The notes below the pieces were generated by a model. The model did no database searches and was not told the DNA's origin. It worked only from the letters and a program-made list of their open reading frames with translations. Below are positions 47,250-58,400 of a stretch of DNA of 64,000 bases, one piece after another. Positions within the stretch are counted from its first letter, which is position 1; each line of letters starts with the position of its first letter. Made by a program: the position numbers and the translations under genes. This DNA comes from Liolophura sinensis (taxonomy: Eukaryota; Mollusca; Polyplacophora; Chitonida; Chitonidae), in the NCBI RefSeq assembly GCF_032854445.1, contig NC_088296.1, positions 25,739,897-25,803,896 of the forward strand, written 5' to 3'.

Positions 47250-47745
47250 CCCCTATAAAATACCTCTGAACTGCCGTTACATGTTTCGAAAATAATCAGA
47301 TATACAAAATTATCCACAGAACACAGTGTCTTAACCTATTTCGACCCCTCCACTCTTCCAGCGTTTCTCTCTACTCATTTCGAAATATGATCCCCGGGAA
47401 TGGAACAGGCTACCGATTTCTCTCAAATCTATTTACTCACTTTCTCTCTTTAAGTCCAAAATAAAGGATTACTTGCTGAAACAATTCTGACTTATTTTCA
47501 AACATACAAATGTCTCCTTGCCATGCACCACAGCATTTCTTTTGGCACTTTACAATGCTTTGTGTTTTTCTTAAATGCATAAAACGTGTTATTGTGTACT
47601 TATAATTCACCTAAAATCAGCGCCATATTTTATACTTCTACTTCCTCGGGATAGCTCAAGCCCTTTGTTCAAGGCATGCTTTATTTTCTGTAAACATGTT
47701 TGCTGTAAATAAACTTATGGTGAATAAATACAATACAATACAATG
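46830..47745 (+). mobile_element. LINE 3' end: C-terminal reverse transcriptase relic and 3' UTR
   Basis: Successive frames encode YEFKFLGIMFNSKLSCPSHI, GIINHIKQTSS, ILYNSLISTFLNYACVLLGN, LSLLEKRAVRSVT and, near 47400-47490, WNRLPISLKSIYSLSLFKSK followed by IKDYLLKQF-stop. FLGI-x-L-x-HI, the K-x-GI block, LLEKRAVR and FK-x-K-x-YLL are the classic C-terminal landmarks of LINE ORF2 proteins. At least three frame changes and a (TA)n insertion show it is inactive. The 3' end finishes in AATACAATACAATACAATG. Clade undecided (CR1/L2/RTE-like). Confidence 0.8.
47172..47247. repeat. (TA)n microsatellite, about 76 bp
   Basis: Uninterrupted AT dinucleotides inside the LINE relic. Confidence 0.95.
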
Positions 47746-47749
47746 CTAA

Positions 47750-48080
47750 AGACACCAGACTTGTGTGTATATATATATATATATGATTTGTCTTCTTGTG
47801 GCAGGGCGAATTGGGAACCAAATGAAGTATCATGCTAAAGACACAAGACTTGTGTGTATATATGTGATGTGTGTTCTTGTGGCAAGGCAAATGGTGAAGC
47901 CAAGGATGTATCATGTCAAAGACACCAGACTTGACACACACATACCCAGTCACATTTTACTGACACCAGGCCAACAAATCATGTCTCTTTGCTCTGTCCT
48001 CTACAGTGCTGAGAACTAAGTCTTGGAATCACCCGACCTGAGTTTGATCCAAGGTCTCACGCCTTCGAGGCATCAAACAG
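47750..48080 (+). repeat. Dispersed repeat with 85-90-bp tandem segment
   Basis: GCTAAAGACACCAGACTTGT recurs at about 47745, 47834 and 47917 (GTCAAAGACACCAGACTTGA). It is followed by CCAGTCACATTTTACTGACA, CCAGGCCAACAAATCATGTC and TTTGATCCAAGGTCTCACGC. The block resembles a repeat I recall as widespread in molluscan genomes; identity not certain. Confidence 0.5.
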
Positions 48081-48299
48081 TTGTACACGCAGTTATCGTA
48101 TCCAGTCTGTTCGGGCATTTAGGCACCTCTATGTCTGACATTAACCATTGACCTTTAACCTTATTTCTGAAACGTTAAGGCTTCACCAGTGACCAAAGAG
48201 ATCGTGTTTTCTAGCTGAACTGACTGCGGCTTAAGTTAGACTCGACAGGTACATGGTGCAAAGCGCTGATTTCCCCTTAAATATTCCTCTATTAACTCG

Positions 48300-48525
48300 T
48301 ATCTCACCACACATGTACAAGTGAGATATTCCTTAACACGTGGTGTACATGGTGTAAAACCCTGGTCACATATTTGGCTTCTACGATCAGGGAGGTCAAG
48401 AGCTCGAATCCAGGTATACACCAGCATTTTGTCAGGCACTTTGCGGTTTCCAGTTACCCACAAGCCTGATTGTCAGCGCCAAAGTGAACTATTATGATCA
48501 GCATACGACGTTAAACACTTAATAA
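48300..48525 (+). mobile_element. SINE-like remnants
   Basis: AAGTGAGATATTCCTTAACA with a diverged family-1 tail, then a tRNA-like B-box (GAGCTCGAATCCAGG) and a 3' end CATACGACGTTAAACACTTA. Probably two nested or adjacent SINE pieces. Confidence 0.45.
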
Positions 48526-49683
48526 CCAAGAAATCAGTTACTGTCGACGTGTCTTGTGATGTTATGTCTACTACATATATATTGCTGGCATGAGTAAAAC
48601 CAGTTGTTATGTGACGTATTCAGTGTGACACACTTTGGCCCAAGTTGCATGACGTTACGTGACCCTTGGGGACGGTTCCTCTGCATATAACGGTGGATTT
48701 TGACTATAGGTGCTGCACTACAATTTCATTTGAACTTTGTCCATGTTGTCCTTTGTGCAGTTGTACTATACGGTATTAACGTCTGGGACTCGTCGAACGT
48801 ATTAAAGTCATAATATAGCGTACTGATGCGGTACAGTGGTACAACGGGGCCCATAAAAGACTGAAACACTGTATACCAGCCTAGTTATTTGCTGAAATGC
48901 TGCCAGATATCTGGTAAGGTGTTTAGCATGACATTATGCATACAAAATTAACTGTTTATTACAGATCTGACAACTAGGGATTTAATAGCTAAGTTAGCAA
49001 TCTTTTATGAATATGGACTCATAACTCTATCATTCATAGTTGATTTTATTTCGGATAGTGCAAATTTCGATACCCTAGAAAACCCAGTTAAAGAAATGAA
49101 GCTTGCTAAGTTAATAATCATTTATGAATATGGCCCAGAATTCACAGATGACTTTATTTCAGTGCAAAGTCTGATACTCTAAATAACACAGTTTAAAAAT
49201 GCAGAATTGCTGTGCAAAAATAATGCAAGGTACTAAGATGTTAGAAAAGAAAAAACTACAAAGCACGTACCCAAAACTATATCAATCGTCTAAGCACATG
49301 ACGGCCGTCTTGAAAACACAACGTTAGCACATGGCCTAGATGCTTTGTTCACATGCATAGCGCCCACATACATTTACTCTGGTGTAATCTCGTCTGTCAG
49401 TCCTTGTACATATATTTCCAGCCTGACAAACATCGTCTGCATGCCGGTCAGGTTTGTTACATTCAGTACCTCTCCGGAACTGACTGTAGCTTCGATGTCG
49501 ATTGAAGACGTGGTTGACAAAACTTCAAGTTCATTGAAAAAGACGTACGTGGTTTATGTTCTCCACCATGTAAATATACGTCTTTGAATTTGACCCTGTA
49601 TCAGTCAAAATACTGTGTCTGTCCTGTACAGATCTTTATTAGTTCCTGGTTAACATAGTTTACCATCTTGAGCTTAAACCTGA
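48526..49683. other. Intergenic sequence between the two Ig genes
   Basis: No gene supported. A weak tandem pair (TTTATGAATATGG at about 49003 and 49120, each followed by a TTTATTTC segment) is visible. The open frame at 49345-49587 shows no domain. Confidence 0.5.
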
Positions 49684-49922
49684 ACTGGCCGAAGTGGTTA
49701 GCGTGCCAGCGTGGCACAATAAGCCAGGGGCCTCTCACCAGCGCGGTTGGAGTGAGTTCAAATCTAACTCATCGTGCAAAGGTCTACCTGCAACCTACGG
49801 ATGGTCATGGGTTTTCACGGGCTGTGTCAGGTTTCCTCCCACCATAATGCCGGCAGCCGTCGTATAAGTACCATATTCTTGAGAACAGCGTAAAACACAA
49901 ATCAAATAAATAAATAAATTAA
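49684..49922 (+). mobile_element. tRNA-derived SINE, full length (family 1)
   Basis: AAGTGGTTAGCGTGCCAGCG A-box, GAGTTCAAATCTAACTCATC B-box, GGATGGTCATGGGTTTTCAC body, CGTCGTATAAGTACCATATT and CTTGAGAACAGCGTAAAACA 3' end, then an AAATAAATAAATAA tail. Confidence 0.88.
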
Positions 49923-50124
49923 CTTGAGCTTTAAACAAATCTATTAACTGTTATTCAAAGACGTGAGTGACAAAAACATCGCTAGACACAATGAGCACGA
50001 ATACTTTAATAACATATTTTGTGACAGTCTCTATATTGTATTACATGTATTTAGTAATACACTAAACCACATAAAAGTAAGTCGAAAGGAGTCTACCGAT
50101 TTTGAGCTACGAGAACAATAGTTT

Positions 50125-51660
50125 CCATAATTAACAAATATTATACTGTAATTAAAAACATCACAAGGATCCATATAACCAGCAAATAGAAAACAAGGTT
50201 TACGTTAACACACCGCGCGAACACGTGAGCACATTTCCCCATACAAAAAACTTCGATACAAATACACACCAAACTTACAGAACACCTTCGGTATAAAACC
50301 AGTTCTGATACTAATGGCACCGTTTTATGCTATAGACCTTGCATGGTAGAGGCACATCATGAGCAATTCCGAAGACTTGCACATCGAAATGCCGATAGCC
50401 TCCACTTCAGGTAATTTTGCCTGATGCACCCCCCCCCCCGTCTCTCGCTACCCCCTCCACCCCCCCCCCCCCCTCTTTTTATATTTTTTACCATTATATT
50501 CCAATCCAATTTGGAAGAACCTTTAAATAACTATAAATTAATCAGCAAGAATAAGCAACATTTGCGATCATTAGCAGGTCTATTAATTATTCACTGTGAT
50601 ATACATGTACAGGTGTGCGATTAGCGGTCAGAAACAACTGTGGTTGTCAACACAGAAAATGACGCCATCTGTACACAAAGGGAGTAGAACAACATGTTGT
50701 AGTACTTATTATTAACACTCATAAACCACTTATTGTAGAATGTGTACATGTAGTTATAAAACAACAGTCAACCAGCAGGTTGGTTCCATTCAGAAGATGT
50801 TCCTGGGCTCCGAGGTTCTGGAAACAACGATACGTTAATGCTAGAACAACAATAATACCTAAAAACATTAATCGGCAATATAATTGTACAACACCGCCAT
50901 CTTTACATCTCCATAATTAAGAAAAACTAAGGCGTAATTAAGAAGATCACAAGAGTCCATGTAATCAGTAAACAGAAAACAAAGTTTTCGGTAACACACT
51001 GCGCAAACGAGTTAGCACATTTCTATATACAAAAAACTTCGATACAAATACACATCAAACTTACACAACGACTTCGGCACAAAAACAAGACTGACACTAA
51101 TCGCACCGTTTTCGAAATGCCAATAGTTTCCACTTTAGGTAATTTTACTTGGTGCAATGCCCTCCCGCTCTCACTACCCAAAACCTGTCTCTCACCTTTT
51201 ATATTTTCTTTTCACTTTTGTCTTCATAAAAAAGCAACCCCATTTGGAAAAAGCTTTAAATAACTATGCAGTAATCGCTAGGAATAAGCAACATTCGCGA
51301 CAAGTAGTTGGTGTATACATTATTCACTGTGATATACATGTACAGGTGTGCGATTAGCGGTGAGAAACAACTGTGGTAGTCAACACAGAAAATGAGGACA
51401 TCCGTACACAAAGAGAGTAGAACAACATGTCGTAGTGCTTATCATTAACACTCATAAACCACTCATTGTAGATATATGTATATGTAGTTATAAAACAACA
51501 GTCAACCGGCAGATTGGTTCCATTCGCAAGATATAGTCTGATGTGCCTGGGTTCCGAGGATCTGGAAGCAACAATACGTTAATGCAAGAACAGCCGTTTT
51601 ACATAAAAGAAACATTAATCGGCAATACAATTGTACAACACCACCATCTTCACATCTCCA
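50125..51660. repeat. Tandem duplication, two copies of about 0.75-0.78 kb
   Basis: 50125-50905 and 50906-51660 align in order: ACAAAAAACTTCGATACAAA, AATAAGCAACATT, CACTGTGATATACATGTACA GGTGTGCGATTAGCGGT, AACATTAATCGGCAATA, ATTGTACAACACC. I judge them about 85% identical by eye. Two similar frames end in IIHCDIHVQVCD but start in low-complexity sequence (poly-C in copy 1). No coding claim. Confidence 0.85.
50427..50473. repeat. Poly-C tract
   Basis: Two runs of 11 to 14 C separated by a pyrimidine-rich stretch. Confidence 0.9.
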
Positions 51661-52283
51661 CACAAAGCTCTTGTTTCAGTCAGTAAAATGCTTACAGCGC
51701 ATGCCCCGCTCTCCAACACATGCTTTACATTACTGCCACCACTAGCAATATTTTTTACAGAAATCTTTAAGAACGCCCAGACCACTGGGGTTACGGTGAT
51801 GAGGCAGGAAGTGATTCCAGAAAACACAATCTGTCTTTAATAATACTTTATACGCATGCAGTCCCTTTATCTAAAGCGTGTACAACACCATTCTAACCAA
51901 AACCTGAAACAATTTTATTGACCAAAGCTTATTAAACAGTTCCTCGTGAGGACATATTAAGTGATGTGACTAGACGTAAACAAGTCTACCTGCGTCGCAC
52001 ATGTACCAAAGTTAAAGTTTGCCTCGTGGTGGCAGGATGTTAAACGAACGTAGAAAGCGGCACCCCCGCTGCACGGAGTATGTTCATTCAGATGTGGGCA
52101 AGATTTACTGTGTATCTTGTGTATATAGGCTCGACAATTCCTACGTATCAGTAATCTCATACTTGTGTGAAGAGTAGTCTCCCTTTATTACTTTTATTAA
52201 AATCCAGGTCACTTCTAGATTAGACGACCACGCCGCTTGTTAACGACATGACAGCAGTAAACTTCCATCAGTTCTACTTCTCG
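51661..52283. other. Downstream flank of Ig receptor 2
   Basis: Unique sequence. Overlapping open frames on both strands at 51615-51840 have no recognisable domain. Nothing else seen. Confidence 0.4.
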
Positions 52284-52289
52284 TTTATT
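52284..52289 (-). terminator. Polyadenylation signal of Ig receptor 2
   Basis: AATAAA on the minus strand, 55 nt after the predicted stop at 52344. Confidence 0.45.
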
Positions 52290-52343
52290 ATCTAAACCTC
52301 CGCTTGTCAGCCGACTTTATATTGTACAGCAATGGCATATATG

Positions 52344-52468
52344 TTAACACAAGCATAACTCGTGTCGTTTATCTGTTTTTCCTGGGTATCCAGGGATGCT
52401 GTTTCTGGACTTAGATATGCTCTCGGAAATATATGGCTGTACTGTTGGCAAACTGCCTGGCGATAAGA
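52344..52468 (-). CDS. Ig receptor 2, terminal exon
   Basis: Acceptor GGTGAATTTAG in phase 1; stop TAA ends at 52344. Encodes LSPGSLPTVQPYISESISKS, RNSIPGYPGKTDKRHELCLC. The tail has two Tyr (PYIS, GYPG) but no ITIM. The pyrimidine tract is modest, so the border is tentative. An AATAAA follows within 60 nt. Confidence 0.55.
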
Positions 52469-55400
52469 CTAAATTCACCTTAGAAGCATAGAAGTTTAGA
52501 TGGAATCTGGCGAGCATGTGAATAATACTATGTTTGATTTGTCGAATACCACCCACAGAATAAGAGAGGTCTTTCATTATCACCAACAAGATATGCAGAC
52601 AAATATCTAGCTTAAATAAAACATGTCGCTTAACTTGAAGTGAAATTCTTCCGCGAGAAAAAAGTTAATATTTTTGGGGGTTCAAGCCACTGCGGCTTGA
52701 ATACCTATTGTATCTGTTCGGATCATTAGGCTCTCAAGCTTTCCACTTGAACCTAACATATTTTATGCATAAACTGATTTGTCCAATGAGCTGTATAAAC
52801 ATATTATGTGCAAAGTTCTATTATCTAAAGAAAGGCATTTATTTATCTAATGCACATTATACACATACAATACAACACAGTCCATAAACCTCATAGACCG
52901 GAAGTACGGGTAGTGCCGCTTTAGCAGATATACTTACACTTCTCTTCTACGTGTCTCAGTGACACGCCTTCAGCTGGTGTAGCGCTGGAATTCTCTGTTC
53001 TTGTTCTTGACCAAGCTAACCGTCTTGATGAACAAATAAATCAATTAACACATTTATTTACATTAAAGGTAAGAAAACGTATCAGTCTTACTCCATGATT
53101 TGGCAGGCCAACATGTTTTACATTTTCTTTGCTAAATTTAACCGTTGTTATACATGTATGTATTTTAAACTCTGCCTTTTCCCATTTTGCAAGTTATGTA
53201 AGCTATGGCATATATTTACTTCTCAGTTCAAAAACAAAACTTTTTTGTTACATACATGCATACATACACATACACACAAATACATACACAAACAAATACA
53301 TACGCACACGCACCCAAACAAATGCACACACGCACACATACACACATATACCAATGCATACATACATACCGTTGACGATTCCAGAATTTGAGAATCCCGA
53401 TGCAACAACCGGAATGATAAATCCAAAAATAACAGCTGTAACACTTGGCCCTGAATCGTGGACATCTGGAAACACCAAACAGTTATGAGATTACCTTGAG
53501 TATGTCATAATTTGTTACATAAGCTTGGGTTTATATTTAATCCTTAGTTCAATAACAAAACTTGTTTGTCACTGCAAAACTAACCTAGCAATTACTCAAA
53601 GACGACATCAAAATTCATTCTTGTGAAATTAGGCAAAACAGTGACAAATTCTGAGAATGAGATTTCGTTATGAGTCTTTTTAAAGCTTTTTGCCTTCAGA
53701 CATACAGACATACATACATACCCGTGACGAATCCAGAGTATGAGAATCCCGATGATACATACAACAACCGGAATGATTACTCCCAAGACAACAACTGTAA
53801 CTCTTTGCCCTGAATCGTGAACATCTGGAAACACCAAACAGTCATGAGATTACCTTGAATATGTCATAATTTGTTTCACCACAAGTAGAATGTTGCCATC
53901 TCTCTGGCTGCCTTCTCCCACCGTTACATTTAAACCATGAAATGTTGAACTATCACATATCGATATATTTAACTTTGCTACATTGTTATACTATTGTACT
54001 GTAATGTTGTTACACTGTTGTACTTGTATGTTATAAGACTGTCACACTTTCCCCTTGAAATATTCTTTGTTTGTCACACTGTTTGAAGGCCATGCGGTGT
54101 TTCGGTGTTTGACTGTCACATTGATAGTTTGTGAAGCTCTCAGATTCTCAACCTGTCACGTTGTCAGTCCCGCTGCTAGACTGTTGTATTGTTGGATAGT
54201 TACACTGTCACGTTGTTGCCTGTCACAGTGTGAGGTGGCCCCATTCATACAGTGAGACTCCCACACTACCAGAATGCCGTCCTGTTTAACTGTCGGACTG
54301 TCACACAATCAGATCATCACTGTGTCACATTACCGGCGTGTCATATTATTATCTGTGGGTCAGCTTATAACCTTCTGATCAAATTATCACTATGTCGGAT
54401 TATCATCCTACCGATTATCTCGCTGTCACATGATTATATTGTCAGATTATCACTCTGTGGATTATTCGGTCAGTTTATCACCTTGTGATCAGATTATCAC
54501 TTTTTCTCCTTGCCGTGTCACATTATATCCGCGTCAATTTATCACTATGTTATATTTTATTCCTGACTGTTTATTACCCTGTGCGGTTATCAAACTGTCA
54601 CATTATCACCTGTTATAGCATCACCCCATCGACAACCTTTGTGTCAGATTATCCCCCGTCCAATTATCACCCTGTCATATTATCACCCGTCATATCATCA
54701 CCCATCGACCAACATTTTGTCAGATTATCCCCCGTCCGATTATCACCCTTGTTATCAGATTATCACCCTTTACCACAATATCCCATTTGATCACATTTTC
54801 ATCGTATGAGATTATCACCTTGTAATTAGAGTACCACCCTGTCGATAATTTACCTGTCAGATTATCACCCTCTAAATGATGTTACTTTCAGATTATCGGG
54901 GGCCTCCGTGGCTCAGTCGGTTAGCGCTCTAGCGCAGCGTAATGACCCAGGAGCCTCTCACCAATGCGGCCGCTGTGAGCTCAGCTCAAGTCCAGCTCAT
55001 GCTGGCTTCCTCTCCGGCCGTAAGTGGGAAGGTCTGCCAACAACCTGCGGATGGTCGTTGGTTTCCCCCGGGTTCTGCCCGGTTTCCACCCACCATAATG
55101 CTGGCCGCCGTCGTATAAGTGAAATATTCTTGAGTACGGCGTAAAACACCAATGAAAAAACAACAAAAAAAAAAACTTTCAGATTATCATCCTGGCAGGT
55201 TATCACCTTGTCAGAATAGAACCCTATGAATTATCACATTGTAATCGAATTATCACTCTGTTCGATAATCGTCCTATCGATTATCTCTCACTGTGTATCA
55301 ATCCTGTAACTTATCATCATATCTGTCAGATTATCACCCTGTGACTTATCATCATATCTGTCAGATTATCACCCTGTGATTTATCATCATATCTGTCAGA

Positions 55401-58400
55401 TTATCACCATGTGACTTATCATCATATCTGTCAGATTATTACCCTGTGACTTATCATCATATCTGTAAAATTATCACCCTGTGACTTATCATCATATCTG
55501 TCAGATTATTACCATGTGACTTATCATCATATCTGTAAAATTATCACCCTGTGACTTATCATCATATCTGTCAGATTATTACCATGTGACTTATCATCAT
55601 ATCTGTCAGATTATCACCCTGTGACTTATCATCATATCTGTCAGATTACCACTGTGTGACTTATCATCATATCTGTCAGATTATCACCCTGTGACTTATC
55701 ATCATATCTGTCAGATTATTACCATGTGACTTATCATCATATCTGTCAGATTATCACCCTGTGACTTATCATCATATCTGTCAGATTATCACCCCGTGAC
55801 TTATCATCATATCTGTCAGATTATCACCCTGTGGCTTATCATCATATCTGTCAGATTATCACCCTGTGACTTATCATCATATCTGTCAGATTATCACCCT
55901 GTGACTTATCATCATATCTGTCAGATTATCACCCTGTGACTTATCATCATATCTGTCAGATTATCACTGTGTGACTTATCCTCATATCTGTCAGATTATT
56001 ACCCTGTGACTTATCATCATATCTGTCAGATTATCACCCTGTGACTTATCATCATATCTGTCAAATTATCATCCTGTGGCTTATCATCATATCTGTCAGA
56101 TTATCACTGTGTGATTTATCCTCATATCTGTCAGATTATTACCCTGTGACTTATCATCATATGTCAGATTATCAACCTGTGACTTATCATCATATCTGTC
56201 AGATTATCACCTGTGACTTATCATCATATCTGTCAGATTATTACCATGTGACTTATCATCATATCTGTCAGATTATCACTGTGTGATTTATCCTCATATC
56301 TGTCAGATTATCACTGTGTGATTTATCCTCATATCTGTCAGATTATCACCCTGTGATTTATCATCATATCTGTCAGATTATCATCCTGTAACTTATCATC
56401 ATATCTGTCAGATTATCACCCTGTGACTTATCATCATATCTGTCAGATTATCACCATGTGACTTATCATCATATCTGTCAGATTATCACCCTGTGACTGA
56501 TCGGCAAATCTGTCAGATTATCACCCTGTGATTTATCATCATGTCTGTCAGTTTATCGTCCTGTGATTTATCGTTATATCTGTCAGATTATCACTGTGTG
56601 ACGTGTCATCAAATCTGTCAGATTATTATCCTTTTACTTCTTATAATATCTGTCAAATTATCATTCTGTGACTTGTCATCATATCTATCCGATTATCACC
56701 CTGCCTGTGACTTATCATCATATCTGTCAGGGTATCACCCTGCCTGTGACTTATCATCGTGTCTGTCAAATTATCACCCTGCCTGTGAGATATCGTCAGA
56801 TTTTCACCCTGTGACGTATCATCATATCTGTCAGATTATTACAGTGTGACTTATCATCATATCTATTAAATTATAACCGTGTGACGTATTATCATATCTG
56901 TCAGATTGTGACGTATCATAATATTTGTCAGATTATCACCCTGTGACGTACCATCTTATCTATCAGATTATCACCCTGTGACTTATCATCATATCTGTCA
57001 GATTATCGTCCTGTGACGTATCGCCATATCTGTCAGATTATCACCATGTGACGTGTCTTCACATCTGTCAGATTATTATCATGTGACTTATCATAATATC
57101 TGTCGGATTATCATCCGGTGACTTATCATCATGTGTCTGATTATCACCCTGTGACTTATCATCATATCTGTCAGATTATCACCCTGTGACTTAATATTAT
57201 ATCTGTCAGATTATCACCCTGTGACTTAATATTATATCTGTCAGATTATCACCCTGTGACTTAATATTATATCTGTCGGGTTATCATCCGGTGACTTAAC
57301 AAATTTGTCAAATTATCACAGTGTGACTTATCAGCATATCTGCCAGATTATCACCCTGTGATACATCATCATATGTGTCAGATTATTACTTTGTGATGTG
57401 TCATCGTATGTGTCAGATTATCATCCTGCCATAACGTTTAACCATAAAACAAGATGACAGAGATCTTGGATGTCACCTCAATACTAACTAGACAGAGGAG
57501 TAAAATCTCATTTTGTGTGTACACCGTGGAACATCCTTAATAATCCATTCTGACATTTAAAACTTGAAATCAAAAATGAAGATGAAACTTTCTTGTCTTG
57601 ATCTGTATGACATATATTGTTGTCTAAGAAAAAACACAGCTAGAATATTTAGCCCTAGAAGCCACGAGAGAGAGGGCACAAAAAAAAATATACAACAAAG
57701 ATGTCTTTCTGTTTTTTTTTTATTGTCTTGGTCATCTTCGGTTTATACTGATTCTTCACAGAAATTCTATTAAATTTTCGTAAATTTCGAATTTTCTAAA
57801 TGAGGTATTTTAACCGTATACCAATTATTGTTGCTTTTTGTTTAGCACGATGCTCAGTAAGTTTTCCTTTATACGATAGCGATTAGTTATATGAGTAGAG
57901 GAACCGAAACAGCCAGAGTAAACCAAGCTGAATAAAGATAATTTCTGTCCAAGATCAGGGTTGAACTCCCATTTTCTGTGCCGGCGGATTGGAACTACAT
58001 GTAAGTGCCGTACAACTAGGTACGTAGGTGCTTCTCCCTCGTTGTTTAAAGGGTTACATGTGCCTAATGGCGTATTTATGCTGACAAGGAGTTTTTATGT
58101 TCAACTTAAACAATAGTAACTTACCGTTAGATTGCGGGATTAACGCGTCCCTAGAGACGTTAACCTGGACATCTCGCGATTCCTGGTGTCCGTCGTGATA
58201 TAGCGTGACTGTGAATATGCCACGGTTGTTAACAACAGGATCTTCAAGGACCAATGAACAACCTTTGCCCAGACGGAAGGCTCCGAAAACCTTCACTTTT
58301 CCTGCAGTATCCGTTTCCAGCACACGGGGACCGTTTACTCCATTGCGCGTCCACACTATACGGATTTTATCACCTGACATGTCTTCTGGAACTGTATAGT

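Noticed and set aside
53095-53488. Plus-strand frames with HTHTHKYIHKQIHT
   Set aside because: Translated CA/ATAC microsatellite overlapping membrane exon B on the other strand.
54898-55206. Open frames across the SINE on both strands
   Set aside because: SINE sequence; A and B boxes, tail and target-site duplication explain it.
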